Origin: Vespula vulgaris
Taxonomy: Eukaryota; Arthropoda; Insecta; Hymenoptera; Vespidae
Direction: 5' to 3'
Length of the DNA stretch: 64,000 nucleotides
NCBI RefSeq assembly: GCF_905475345.1
Contig: NC_066588.1
Coordinates: forward strand, 9,261,001-9,325,000
The translations under genes and the position numbers were made by a program. The notes beneath the pieces are model-generated. The model ran no database searches. It saw nothing but the letters and a program-made list of their open reading frames with translations, and was not told where the DNA came from. This document shows positions 38,781 through 51,074 of the stretch, piece after piece (within the stretch, counting starts at the first letter, position 1; the number at the start of each line of letters is the position of its first letter).

Positions 38781-41416
38781 ACACGTTTACAAGATTACTT
38801 TTGGGAACTTGGAGATGCTTTGGTTACATACTTACCCAGTCCTAGAGAAATTTCCCAAGAGAATGAATACTATACATAAATATTCAATCCTGAGTTCGAT
38901 CGTTCGCGAAATTAATTTTTAAGTAGTAAGCGAATTTAGACAGAATATACATATGTTTATGGTTCTAGATGATATTTTATAAAGCAGATGTATCGATCTA
39001 CTATGTTCAGTAATATCAATGTCATTCTTTTTTTCGAGTAACCGATGAAAGATTATCTGTGTCCTTAATAAACAACAACGAATGGTCAGGTTAACGTAAC
39101 TTACTGCGACATGATTCTACTGGGACTAGAAAATGCGCCAAGTAAACGAGCTTCTTCTAAAATTACTTTATTTTATGATAGTATAACTCATGTTGACTGT
39201 GGTACGTGTTCTCATGTTTGCGATGAAATTTTTGAGATACCTACAAAATTTTTGATAAATAGACGAATATAGTTAAAGTAAATAAAAAAATTTTTTAATC
39301 GATTATCAGACTTACAAAATCTTCTCACACATATATTAAAGATTAAACATAATTTTTTCTTAAATATAATACTTCAATTTTGTTTCATTTGGCTCGTATT
39401 AGATATTATGAAAGATTCAAAGAACCGAACACGGATTCTGTTTTATTTTTGAGGAATGAGAAAACTTGTATGGTAACCAAATGCTTCCTAATGTCGGACG
39501 CTATTCCAGACAAACGATAGTTGTCAAACTCGTAAAGGAAACATAGAAGCTTCGTGAAAACATTTGGCAAGTGCGTATGCACGGCTTTATTTGCGCTTCC
39601 TATCATTTTGATAGCACTAACTCGTACGAGAACGATCGACGAGATCGTTCCTCAATGATTTATCGTACAATAAAGTATCGAGAAAGGAATTTCGATGCCT
39701 TGGAATTAATAGTATAACAAAATTATTTGTTAATAAAAAAAATATAAAAAAGTATTACTCGTTAAAGCGAAATAATTTCTTTCGATAAATATACTTTTTT
39801 CTTGGTTTTTTTTTTCGCTTTTATAACAATAACGCAATGACGTGATGACGTCAGAAATAAAATTTTCTATACCCGCTCGTGTGTTTATCAAGATTTACAT
39901 ATTACATTAAAATTAAAAAGCAAGTTAAATCTTTTCCATCGAAAAATCTTTTTTTAGTTCAATACAACCAACTATTCTTTTTGCTTCTCCGGTTGCGAGC
40001 GAAAGGCGCTTGCTTGATTGCAAGTCATAAATTTTCTCCGATAATAATGAGATGTGTAGCACTGTTACGATCGTTCCCAAGCGATCCATCATATTTTCAC
40101 AGGAAAATCCAATTTGCCATTTTACATAGTCGGATCGGTGATCGTTACAAAGATTCACTTAAGAGTTTTAAATAAAGATGTATAGAACTCTCCTGAATAT
40201 TTAGAAAATAAAATAAATAAATGCGTCATTAGATTTCCCGTTTGACAAGGATATTATTTACTCGGAAAAAAAGCTAATCGTTTTATAAATAAATAATAAA
40301 CTCCATACAAGAAAACTATTAAAATGTAGTATTTCATTTAAATCCCATTTCTTTGAAAATGACTGTCATCACGGGCGATTCATTCGGTTTGTTATGAAAA
40401 AAACAATAAGCGTTCCAGATAAATGGTAATAGGGCAAAAAAATGATGTCCTTGGCTAACAATGGACAATGTTTCTTCACGCGATTACACTGCGTTATTAA
40501 TGAGTTCAGAAATGGACAGGCATGCGTGTACCCGATAAAAGCAGCTCACCCAGTTAGTCGGTGTTTTTTTAACACGCAAGCTCGGATGTAACATGTCGTT
40601 CTCTTATTTATCGACTGTTTCAATATGTTTATTTAATTTTCCAAAATTATACATTTATCTATATATATGTCACATTATAAGAATTATCAAAACTTATCAC
40701 TTATTATATTATCCTGTCTTAAATCGTCCGGTTTATAATTTTTCTCCACAGAAATAATGACTACAATAAAATACAATAAGCTAATAACGTTACAACAATG
40801 ACAATGAAATTAACATAAAGTAAAAGTGAATTCACAGATACCTGTACAAATCAACTAATAGGACCGCAACTTGCAGGGCTTCTAAAAAGCTTGACAGCTT
40901 CTAAATCTAGTTTTACCAACATAAATCAAGAGAAAGAGAACTTATGGTCGCGAAAAATTATTTTAAGTTTTAGTCTATCAAATTAATGAGGAAAGCTATC
41001 TGTTGATATAAATAAAAATATTTTTTCGATTAAAGATATATTATAAAAACAATTACACATTTATTTATAAATAATTACTAGATTTTTTAAAATATATGCA
41101 TCTGTGAGTATAATTAATGAATATGAAGATGTGGGCACGAAACACATCTCTACATGATCATATATCACAGTAGACATAGGAAACAACCTGTAAAAGATTC
41201 AAACATCTCTCCTTCTCTCTTTCTCACCCCCCTTCTCTCTCCCTGTCACTCTCTCTCTTCCTCCCTCGCTCTGTATGTATTAAAAATGGATTGCAGTTAT
41301 ATATATATATAAATCTTTACACTTTAAAATTATATAAATACATATAATATATATTGTGTGTATACATCAAATTCTTATAGATTTTATCTAGAGAAAAAAA
41401 TACTTTTTAGTAATAA
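38781..41416. other. Spacer between CNRIP1 and PISD
   Basis: No supported gene. The distal part should include the PISD 3' UTR. A CT-rich tract lies at about 41203-41272. Open frames at 39879-40175 and its antisense at 39925-40158 have no family signature or splice context. Confidence 0.5.
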
Positions 41417-43038
41417 TCATAAACTTCCTGATAAATACTTTTCATCTGATTTAACAATGCATTCAGATAATGCCTGACCAACTTTTATGGTTTGTCCTAC
41501 ATTTAGACAAAATTGAAAGTCTTCTGGTGCCTCAAATAGAAGTACAATGGTAGATCCCATTCTGAATTCACCAAATAACTGTCCTTTAGATATATGAGTA
41601 CACTCTAAGCTTGCATCTTCCCAACGTTTCATTTTCGGCCATATAATTTTATTTGTAGTTAATTCTTTATCACAATAGATTTTAATAGAACCAACATTAG
41701 TGGCTCCTACTGCGGCATAAGCCATGAAACCTTCCGCCCATTTTCCAATATATACCACACGCTCATTCAGCGAAAATAAATCTGGTAAAAATCTAGCTAT
41801 CTTTGGATTGACACTTAATAGTTTACCTGTACAAATTTGTTAATTATGTATGTAGCATTCTTCAGTAAAGTTTTTAACATAAATGCAAAATCAGTACCTT
41901 GAAAATGTCTTCTAAATTCAATCTCCCAATCAGTTGGACTATGAAAACGATGATAATCCCCAGGTGCTAAGTAAACTGTTATTTGATATAATTGATTCAT
42001 CGGATTTTTCAAAAGACTCTTCACATATTTTTTATTGTCTTCTTCCGTATAAGTTATTTTCTCTTTAGATTCCTGTAGATCTATATCTCCCAAAAAATGC
42101 CTAAGGTCGTAAGTCATCCCTTTAACTTGTTCTACACGGCAAGATGTTACTGGTCCAAAATGAAGGACAGTACCATCCGAAGGAGAAACCTATATCACAT
42201 ATATTTGAACTATTTTATAATAGAAAGTAGAAGATATATACATAGGAAATAGTTCTAATGACAAAGTAATAATAAAACATTATAAATAATTACCATATTT
42301 GTATCCTTGGCTATAGGTCTTGTTTCTTCCTTGAGTGGTCTTACAAAAAAATCTACTAAAGTTGGAAATCCAGACAAATCACCTGCTACTTCCTCCAAGT
42401 TTGCATTAAAAATTTTTGCATAGAATTGATATACACCTGGCCTTAAACTAACAGGTACTTCTCTGTTAGCTATCCAACCCCATATCCTACTTGTTATTCT
42501 CAATGGAAGACAACAATAGCAATTTACCTATGTACAAAACAAATATTAACTTTTATAAATACAACTTTCAATCAAATAAAGTACGAATATATTGTAGATT
42601 CGTACTATAAAATCATTAAGCGGTCCTTGTATTACTTCACCCTGTGCAGTATGTTTATATTTCCTAAAATGCCTCCACTGGAAAAAAGCAATCAATGAAA
42701 CCCCTATTCCTATAGGGACAACTAACTTCAATTTTCTCATAGCAGAAATCTTTGAGCCTATTGATGTTTGGTTTGAAGTTGCATGTGATATATTTCTACT
42801 TAACATCCTTTGTTCTCCCACAAATTGCATTACATATTTTGAATAATGCATAATGTCCCGATCGTACTTTTTTCTAAAATGAAATTAAGAATAACATTTT
42901 TAATATGTTCAATTAAATACTAAAGAATTTTTTTTCATAACCTCTAGATACATACCTCCCATGTTGAAGCAATCGCAAGTGCGGAGACTTCCTCCAGCTT
43001 GCCACCAGGCGTCGCATATTCAAATTAAGAGCACACAT
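41417..43038 (-). CDS. PISD: Phosphatidylserine decarboxylase proenzyme, mitochondrial
   Basis: Converts phosphatidylserine to phosphatidylethanolamine at the mitochondrial inner membrane. Exons (-): 43038-42956, 42873-42606, 42527-42294, 42189-41898, 41826-41417; 428 aa (human about 409). The start MCALNLNMRRLVASWRK is Arg-rich without acids, a plausible import presequence, followed by a hydrophobic segment (LVVPIGIGVSLIAFF, about residues 70-85). Family elements: SRIWGW; the DFFVRPLK block; SPSDG (catalytic Asp, about residue 200); DYHRFHSP (catalytic His region, residues 275-278); and MGST near residues 382-385, where self-cleavage between Gly383 and Ser384 should create the alpha-chain pyruvoyl group. 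The usual motif is LGST; here Leu is Met. Introns are short and in phase. It is divergently arranged with the RhoU-like gene. Confidence 0.93.
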
Positions 43039-44075
43039 TTCTGACTGATGCTCTCAGAAATCAGTTCCTAATATATAGAGGCTCTAATTATCTATGTCGA
43101 GCCCTGACGCAATTCAGCCGGCTTTGAATAATAAAAAATATAAAAACGCACTATATTCTTTAACCGAAGAATGAAATTGATTATCTATTCTCACACGCAT
43201 CCGTTTTTGAATTCAGACAAAGGAAAAGAAGTAAAAGAATATCATAAATTCTGAATGAGAACATCCGACACGCAACGATAGAACAAGCCGCTAAAGAAGG
43301 TCCGATGGCGCAGCACTATGGACACGACTGCGTCTGCGTGCGTAACTTAACGCGCGAATCCCGTTGAGCACGCTTTGTCCTCTTATTTCCCTCTCTCTCG
43401 AACAGCATAATGACGAAAGCATGAGAGAGACAAGAAGAGGGCAGATTGTACCTGCGCGGCGATCCGTGGCAACGTTGAGACGTCAGGAGCGTGCCAGAGC
43501 AGCTGATGTTGGCACGAGAAGGCAGTAATATAACAGGTGGCTCCGCGGCGCGGCAGGTGGATAAATTTCTTCCTCTTTTTCATTCGGTCCAACACGGCCA
43601 GTGTCCATTGTTTTCTGACGTGCGCTACCTGCGCGCACGAGTTTGAATGTGAGCCCGCATACGCATGTGTAGAAGGAAGGGGTGTCGAGTGTCATGTATA
43701 ATACAGATACACACACATACATACGTAAACGTCAGGTAGCGCAGATCCCCACCAGCAGCAACAGTGCCATTAGCGAGCACCAGTTTCAGCAAGACATCAG
43801 CACGGTCGAACGAGCACATCGTTGGTCCACTGGCGGCGCAGGTTGTTCGACGTCGAAAAATGACACGTTCGAGTGCGAAGTATCGAGGCTCTTCGTTGCG
43901 GTAAAAATTCATCACTGTGCGGTGCGATAGGACGCGATCCACTGTACTCGTGTCGCGTTTTATCGCGCTTTCTTAGCTGGCTTTGTCTACTCCGCGAGGT
44001 TATAATAATATTCTCTAAGGTGGTTTTTACGCGCGCATAAAGGGCCGCGGATGCGGGAGAATAAAGAGTGAAACA
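43039..44075. promoter_or_regulatory. Divergent promoter and 5' UTR region between PISD and RhoU-like gene
   Basis: A roughly 1 kb interval between two divergent start codons. It is strikingly richer in GC and CpG than its neighbours, especially 43290-43620 and 43740-44075. It presumably holds both promoters and the RhoU-like 5' UTR, in which several short upstream open frames exist. No splice site in this interval could be confirmed. Confidence 0.5.
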
Positions 44076-45617
44076 ATGCCGCCGTCATCGCATACGAACT
44101 GGACGAAACCGTTGCTGAAGGGCGGCCAGATGATGCAGATGCAGGTAAAACGAGTTACTGGGAACGGACAGAATCAAAATTCCAACGGGAGTAGCAATGA
44201 TAGCAGTGGCATCCCGCACGATCGGAGAATCAAGGTGGTCCTGGTGGGCGACGGTGCTGTTGGGAAGACTAGCTTGGTCGTCTCTTACTCGACGAATGGA
44301 TTTCCTGGCGAATACGTACCCACCGCTTTTGATAATTACAAAGGTGCGCTATAGGACAGGGAAAAAAGAAAAAGATCTCTCAATCCGATCTATTTGGTAA
44401 CTTCTCTCCTCATTTTTCCTCATTTCTTTTATCTCTTTTATCTATTCGTTTTATTACGAATCTTTAAGAACTTCCACTCACATAATATTGCTGAGACGAA
44501 ACGTGAGAGAAAACGCGGGCTAGATTTAATTTGAATATTTTCAGATCTCTACGCATCGATAATTATAGAGATCGACGTCTCGATACTTTTAATGACACGC
44601 TCTTGAACACGCTTATCTTTGTTACGATAAATACGATAAATAGTGTTAAGAGATAGTTCGATAAATTTGTAATAATCTTGAGTTTAAAAACTTGGTATAG
44701 CGTGTGATAATAAATCAATGATTGTTGATCGTTATGACTGTAGAATAAATTTCTCTTATGTATAGAGTATTTGGATTGGATTTCTTTAGCTAGCGCCGCT
44801 ATTCTATCTCTAATTTTCTATTTCTCCTTGATTTCATTTTTATTTGTAAAAATGTTTAATATTATAAATTTTTTGCATTGTCTTTACGATATTAATAGTT
44901 TTATTAAAAATTATTTTAAGTATGAGTAGCAATTTTACTAAAAGGAAGAAATACAATTATTAATAATTTTAACATGATATATATTATTAAAAAATAGTAA
45001 TATTGTTTAAGAATTGTTTCGTTATTTACAGTTGTGGTTAATGTTGATGGACAACCTGTAAATGTTCAACTCTGTGACACTGCAGGACAAGATGACTTCG
45101 ATCCTTTGAGATCACTCTGCTATCCAGAAACAGATGTATTTTTAGTATGCTTTAGCGTTGTATGTCCATCTTCTTACCATAGTGTCGCATCATGGTGGAT
45201 CAACGAAGTTCGAAAATACTGCCCAAATGCTCCAATAATTTTAGTAAGTAATATTAAAATTTTTATTGTAATAAAAAGTATAATCAAATACATTAACGAT
45301 CTCTTCCTTTCTAGGTAGGAACAAAAAGTGACCTAAGATCGGATGTTCGTCTGATGCTACAATTAGCAAGATATGGTCAAGCACCAATCACAACTGCTCA
45401 AGGTCATCAGTTAGCTCAAAGATTAGGTGCAGTAAGTTATGTGGAAACATCTGCTTTAACTCAACATGACTTAAAGGAGGCTTTTGATCAAGCGATTGTT
45501 AGTGCTCTCAACGCAAGACGTGGAGGTATTGGTTTAATATGTAGACGCAGAAAACCTCCATCGTTATGGCGTAGATGGTTATGTTGTTTAGAAAGACCAC
45601 AGTCAAACGATGCGTAG
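44076..45617 (+). CDS. RhoU: Atypical Rho GTPase, RhoU/RhoV (Wrch/Chp) class
   Basis: Small GTPase of the Cdc42-related branch, acting on actin, adhesion and polarity at membranes. Exons 44076-44343, 45032-45243, 45315-45617; 260 aa (human RHOU 258). About 50 unconserved N-terminal residues (KPLLKGG, then Asn/Ser-rich) precede the G domain, a RhoU/V feature. P-loop GDGAVGKTSL at residues 58-67; switch I FPGEYVPTAFDNY; DTAGQDDFDPLR at 105-116, with the catalytic Gln109 present; WW in the helix before NEVRKYCPNAP; TKSD guanine motif; ETSAL. The C-terminus SLWRRWLCCLERPQSNDA has a basic/aromatic stretch with a Cys-Cys pair and no CAAX box, fitting palmitoylation as in RhoU/V rather than prenylation. 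The ATG is the first in frame before the extension. The first intron is about 690 bp. RhoU and RhoV cannot be told apart safely by eye. Confidence 0.9.
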
Positions 45618-48485
45618 ATTTTATTCTTAAGACTCTCTAGAATGACTCTGTGATCATAAGCATAAGCTGCCTTGCTGTAGGAACTATCATCCATGGATTT
45701 AATGGTATTGTTACAAACTTCTTTCAGTTTGTAATCTGACTGTTAAGACCATACGTGATTGTCCTGGAATAATTCCTTAAGCCCGTTGCGGCGTAATTTA
45801 TTATAATATTAATTCTATTTTTGTTGCTAGGATGTAATTGGCAGCTCGCTGGTTGTGATTTTATATCTGTAATTCTTGGACATTATTTTAATTACTTATA
45901 AGATTCGTTGCACTCAAACTGTTATGATCATTGAATTGTTTATATTGTACTACATAAGATAAAAATTGAAGATTACCATTACTCTCATTTTATTTATAAT
46001 TATTTGAAAGACTTTTAATATAATGTTATTCTGAAAGAAGTATCATTTTCGTTATATTGAAATAATTTTAAAGCATCACAAAAAAAAATCAAAAAACTAC
46101 ATTTAAAATTTAAATATTATTTGACAAATATCAGTTTATGCACAAAGAAATCACATTTTTTTAATACATATATTATATACATCAATTATTCACAATGAAA
46201 ACTTTTGCATGAATATATTGAATGCATATTTATATTGAATCGTATACAAGAGTCAACCATGATGATCAATATTGGTTAGAATGTTGTAAGAAACATACTA
46301 TTAATGATATTCAAAGTTGTTATTATTTTCAATAATAACGATGTAAAAAACCGTAGGAATTGCTGTAATTCTGGGAATTACAATTTTGCTAAGATATATA
46401 GTAAATTCAGCAAACAGACTAAACCAAAAGTGTGATCGATATATTTTGTATCCAATTCAACTATAGCATGTGTCATTCGTGTTATAGGCAATGTATGTTG
46501 TTAATATTTAGTAGACAGGTATCGATAACAGAAAATTCTACAAAATAAATTATAGTATTACGAATTTTTACACAATATAGTTACGCTTGTGTTAAGTCCT
46601 CATAGATACAGGAAAAGGTAGACAAATTTTTGGCCAATTCTTGTAACAGTGCCTCAAAGTACCTTACTTGCTCATAGGAATTAATGTTTTAAACAATTTT
46701 ATAAACTCTTTTTTTATATAAATTTTAATCCGATTTATATAAGACTAAAAACCATTTCTTATTTGTTTTATAACTATTTGTCACATGCATGCAGCATTAG
46801 GCTCACATTCTGTCTGTGATTATAGATCAAAAACATTTGCAGACCTATATCTATCTAATATGTACAAAATATTGATCATATTTGCAATATATCTGAAAGA
46901 CTATACAATAATGGCTTTTAAGTGATATTGATCATATACTGTATGAAGATTTTAACAGGATACTTTAAGAAGTTTTAAAAGTAACTTTGTTTACTGAAGT
47001 TATCATCAGTATTGCTATAATACTCTGATGAAATTAACGATTATGCAATAAATCAACTGATTTAGTATTTGTGCTCATGGGTCCTATTATGTTTTGCTCA
47101 TTTGATATAGAAAATTAATATTCTAAACTACTAAACAATATGCATGTATTAAACGTTCTTGATTGTATTTTATATTATTATAAAGAGAAAGTTACACATA
47201 TAGTTACAGAAATTATAATAGATATATACATGTGTGTAATTGATGTTCATTAACAATTATTGTTTTTCTGTTTGCATTAATATTTGCAAAGAATCAAAAT
47301 AGGAACAATACGAGAAATTCGAAATGTAGCTACATTGTTTTCAAACATCACAATATACATCACATTCATAATAATCAAAAACACAATGTATGAATATGAT
47401 AAATGCATAGTATGTATTTGAACATGGTGGAACATTATGATAGCTTGATCTTTTATTACTGTTTAATAGTTGGATTTTTCATGAACAATTTATGGATATG
47501 AGATAATTTCCAGCTATGTTAATATTAAGTTATTAATTAGGTAGTTACCAACGAAGGTTTTTTAACTACTTATTTGGAAGCTTATCGTCGATCAGAATAT
47601 TTTTATTATTTAAAAATTTTTGGAATAATTAGGGATTTGTTTGATAAACGTTTATATTTCAAATGTAATTTTTGTATATTTTCATATTTATATATGATAT
47701 ATCCTGATTACAATAATTAATGCATATACTTTTTAAACATTTTTACAAACAAAAGTTCAAGAGAATATAAGTATACAATTTTCGTATGTTAATTATGTAA
47801 TATACATATTTGATATAGACATTATTACAATATGTTGCTGTACAATTTTTATACTATTTCTCATTTATTACAAATTTTCACTGTAAATAATATCATACTT
47901 AATTGTCATAATTAATGCACGTTATACATGTATCATATTTAACAAATAGTGCAAGTGTAACAAAGAATATTAGACTGAAGAGCCTACATATATTATAATT
48001 AATAATATTAAGTGCTTATCTCCTGTAATAAAGTAAATAATATTTTTGTACATATCATTTTACACATTTTTTACATTACCTTTTCAAACAAATAGCATAT
48101 CTATAAATCAATATAGCATACGTATAGTTACATGCATACAATATTTATATTTTTTATTGTATTAAATGAAGAATTTTAAATCTATTACAATTTAATTACT
48201 TAAATCCGAAGCAGAATTTTTGCAAAAATATCAAATGAATACAAAAATTTAATGTAATCAAGTTAAATTAGATTAAATTGCATCGAAATTATCATAAAAA
48301 ACAAACGTATCGAATACTCCTCTACATGATTGGTGATAATGTGAGAGTAGGAGGACATCTTGGAGCTGTTCTGCCAATAGGTTGGATTCAAGAGTAAAGG
48401 AAGAAGTCCTGATTAAATACATGATAAAATTAAATAAAAAAAAAGAGAAATAGAGATTTATCTGGAGGAAAATTGTGAAGTAAAT
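45618..48485. other. Probable RhoU 3' UTR and AT-rich spacer
   Basis: No coding exon or RNA gene recognised in about 2.9 kb. The proximal part is likely the RhoU-like 3' UTR; several AATAAA-type hexamers occur, but none can be preferred. The 3' end near 48300-48485 leads into the CCDC32-like gene and may hold its promoter. Confidence 0.45.
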
Positions 48486-49539
48486 ATGAAGACAGACATC
48501 AACGATCCATGGTGTAGAACAGATGCAGAGGCCTTGAAAGATACTGGAGGTGATAATCAGTTTGAGGATTCCTTCGTAGAAATATCCGTATATGAACACG
48601 AAAAATTATCTGATTCGGAACAATATTTACAAAAATTGTGTAAGTAATTATATAACAATTAAAATTTGCATTAAAAAGCCATATGTTTCCATCAAGTTCT
48701 TTTAATTGTGAATATTTATGATCATTAATTTCTTTTTTATTATATTTTTTTATATTACTTATTATCATTAATTATTTATAAGTTTATTCGTTTTTATTAT
48801 ACAAGTTTTCATTTATATAACATAATATACTCCTATAATAGATTCAAGGTTGAAGACACTTCAAAAAAATACTACAAAAAAAGATCTTGTAAGTTCTTTA
48901 TCAATAGCAAAAGAGGAGTCTATCGCACGTTTGATAACTTCAGAATATACCTTTAAATCAGAAGAAGAAGCTGTGTTAGCTTCAAATCCTTTAATACGTC
49001 ATATAGTTCCTCACTTACAGGTGAGTTGGATAGATACATATGGCGAGGTATTAACTTTATCTATCTGAATTATTTCTATTATTTTTAATATTATTATAAA
49101 ATTTTATATACAAGAAAATATTTTGTGCAATATAAAAGGAATACGATTTGTTTTTTTCTATGTAAAGATATAAGGGTAATAATAAGATTATTTTTACTCT
49201 TTCAAAGGAAATGATATGTTTTTATTATCAAAGTATGATAGCGCATGAAAAAGTATCTTAGATTATATTATATCTCTCTTCTTACCATATAACTTTTTTT
49301 ATACATTTTGTGATCTTATTGAAAATAATGAAAATAATTCACTAAGTTAATGTCTTATATATGTTGTATAAAATATTTACTATTTATTAATGTTTCATAG
49401 CAATAAAAATAAAATAACAATTATATTGATATTTTAGGCATTGACAGCAAGTGAACTGGTTCATCTTCTAAAAGCTGACGTACTTCAAGTAGTTACAGAG
49501 ACTGTTGAAGAACAAGAGTTAAACGATAAAAGTAAATAA
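48486..49539 (+). CDS. CCDC32: CCDC32-like small acidic coiled-coil protein
   Basis: Exons 48486-48639, 48842-49020, 49438-49539; 144 aa. The family assignment rests on the order of short motifs: an acidic, Trp-containing N-terminus (DPWC), a FEDSFVE box, then SDSEQYLQKLYSRLKTLQK followed by KKDLVSSLSIAKEE. These match the DSFVD, DSEVYLASLEKKL and SKDMLRTLAQAKKE series of vertebrate CCDC32. The C-terminal third (PLIRHIVPHLQALTASELVHLL) is not recognised. Known role of the family: binding AP2 subunits during assembly of the clathrin adaptor, hence clathrin-mediated endocytosis. The start is the first ATG in the exon. Splice sites are strong (GTAAGT, GTGAGT) and phases fit. The stop lies only 25 nt before the sepiapterin reductase ATG on the same strand, so the two may share a transcript. 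Assignment is moderate. Confidence 0.6.
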
Positions 49540-49564
49540 ATATATATATCTGCTTTAAAGGAAA

Positions 49565-50490
49565 ATGTCTATTCCAGCATTATCAGGTAAAGCTTTCTTA
49601 CTTATTACTGGTGCCAGTCGAGGGATCGGTAAACAAATTGCAATATCATTTGGACCATTACTGCAAAGGGGATCACATGTACTTTTGTTAGCAACCAACT
49701 TAAGTGCTTTAAAAGAAACAGCTGCACAATTACCTTCAAATTTAATAATTGATTATACTAGTATTGATTTGGGAGTGGCTACAAAAGATGATCTAAAAAG
49801 TGAGAATATTGGCAATACAAACCATAATTTTTAAAGAATGAGTGACATTTCATATATTTCTATGTACTTTTAGAAGTTATACTATCATCTTTGAAAGAAA
49901 CTAATCCAAAGGAATTTGATAGAGTTATTATTGTGCATAATGTTGGAACATCTGGTGATGTTTCAAAATGGACCAATGATATGACAGATATTAACATATG
50001 GAGAAAGTATTATGATCTTAATATGTTTATACCTATTGTACTAAATGGGTTATTGATGGAGATATTCAATGAACAAACCAATACTAAAAAACTAGTTATC
50101 AATATCACCTCTTTACTTGGTATACAAGCACGTGAATCAGCTGGATATTATTGTACTGTAAAAGCAGCAAAAGAGATGTTTTTCAAGGTATCAGTATATT
50201 TATGTATGTTATGCTAAAATTGCATTTTTAATACTTTTTTTCTAAGAAAATAATTCTTTACGCAGGTGTTTGCCTTAGAAAATCCTGAAGTAGATGTATT
50301 GAATTATTCACCTGGTCCTGTTGATACTGATATGTTGCAAACTTTTCTTAAAGAAATGTCTAATAATGAGTTTATTAAAAATACAACTATTTTAACAACA
50401 GAGCAAACAATTACTCGTCTTATAGAAGTATTGAAAAATCATAAATATAAATCTGGTGATCATGTAGATTATTTTGATAAACTGGAATAA
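49565..50490 (+). CDS. Sptr: Sepiapterin reductase
   Basis: NADPH-dependent short-chain dehydrogenase that completes tetrahydrobiopterin synthesis (6-pyruvoyl-tetrahydropterin to BH4), the cofactor for aromatic amino acid hydroxylases; also involved in pterin pigments. Exons 49565-49799, 49874-50187, 50266-50490; 257 aa (mammalian about 261). TGASRGIGKQIA is the Rossmann loop near residues 15-26. HNVG replaces the common NNAG. NITSL carries the catalytic Ser and YYCTVKAAKE the YxxxK pair. SPGPVDTDM follows. The C-terminal SGDHVDYFD matches the SPR-specific tail whose Asp binds the pterin substrate. The start ATG is preceded by GAAA and by CTTTAAAG, which could serve as a weak splice acceptor. 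Convergent with the SLC46-like transporter. Confidence 0.94.
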
Positions 50491-51074
50491 ATTACAATCG
50501 ATCTACATATATCAAAATATCAAAGCAGAAAGAAAAGTAAATATACAGATAATAAACAAATAAATAAAAAACATTATTATATAATGAAAACTTTTTTATA
50601 ATATATTACACACTTATTATACTTGTTATTTCCAATATAAATCACTTATTTTATATTAATATATACTAAATGTTACAATTATAATAAAAAGATATTGAGC
50701 ATCACAGATTGTTAAATCATTATCATATATTCATAAATATTTTTTAATATCACAGTGCAATATTTTAACAGTTTCTTTTACAAAAAACAAAATTACCAAA
50801 TTTTAATTATTCTTTAAAGATTATTAAATAAACTTTTGAAAATATATCTCAATCTATAAATCATATTTTGTTAGAACTATTAAAAAAATATATATATAAA
50901 AATATATAAAATCTTTTAGTTATATGATTTTATAAACTTGTAAGAACACTTTTAAAAATATAAACATTGTTAATTTGCATTTTATATAAAAAGTTCTCCA
51001 TATTTTACATACAGAAATGCATAAAAAATACATCTCAAATACTTTTTAACTAAAGATGACTTAAAAATTGAATC
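50491..51074. other. Convergent 3' spacer between sepiapterin reductase and SLC46-like gene
   Basis: Very AT-rich. It must hold the 3' ends of two converging genes. Multiple AATAAA-like words (for example near 50550-50570) are present. Nothing else was seen. Confidence 0.5.

Noticed and set aside
39879..40175. 98-codon open frame with an antisense partner at 39925-40158
   Set aside because: Both strands are open over the same bases, with no family signature or splice context, so chance is the simpler explanation.
43682..43930. 82-codon open frame upstream of the RhoU-like gene
   Set aside because: Lies in the GC-rich promoter/5' UTR interval, with opposing open frames on the - strand; no known domain. 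At most an upstream open frame.
47882..48054. Pumilio-like words TGTAAATA (47882) and TGTACATA (48047)
   Set aside because: Eight-base AT-rich words are expected by chance here, and the extent of the RhoU 3' UTR is unknown.
48273..48768. Open frames on the - strand (48273-48599 and 48499-48768)
   Set aside because: They are antisense to exon 1 of the CCDC32-like gene and its flanks and show no conserved motif.
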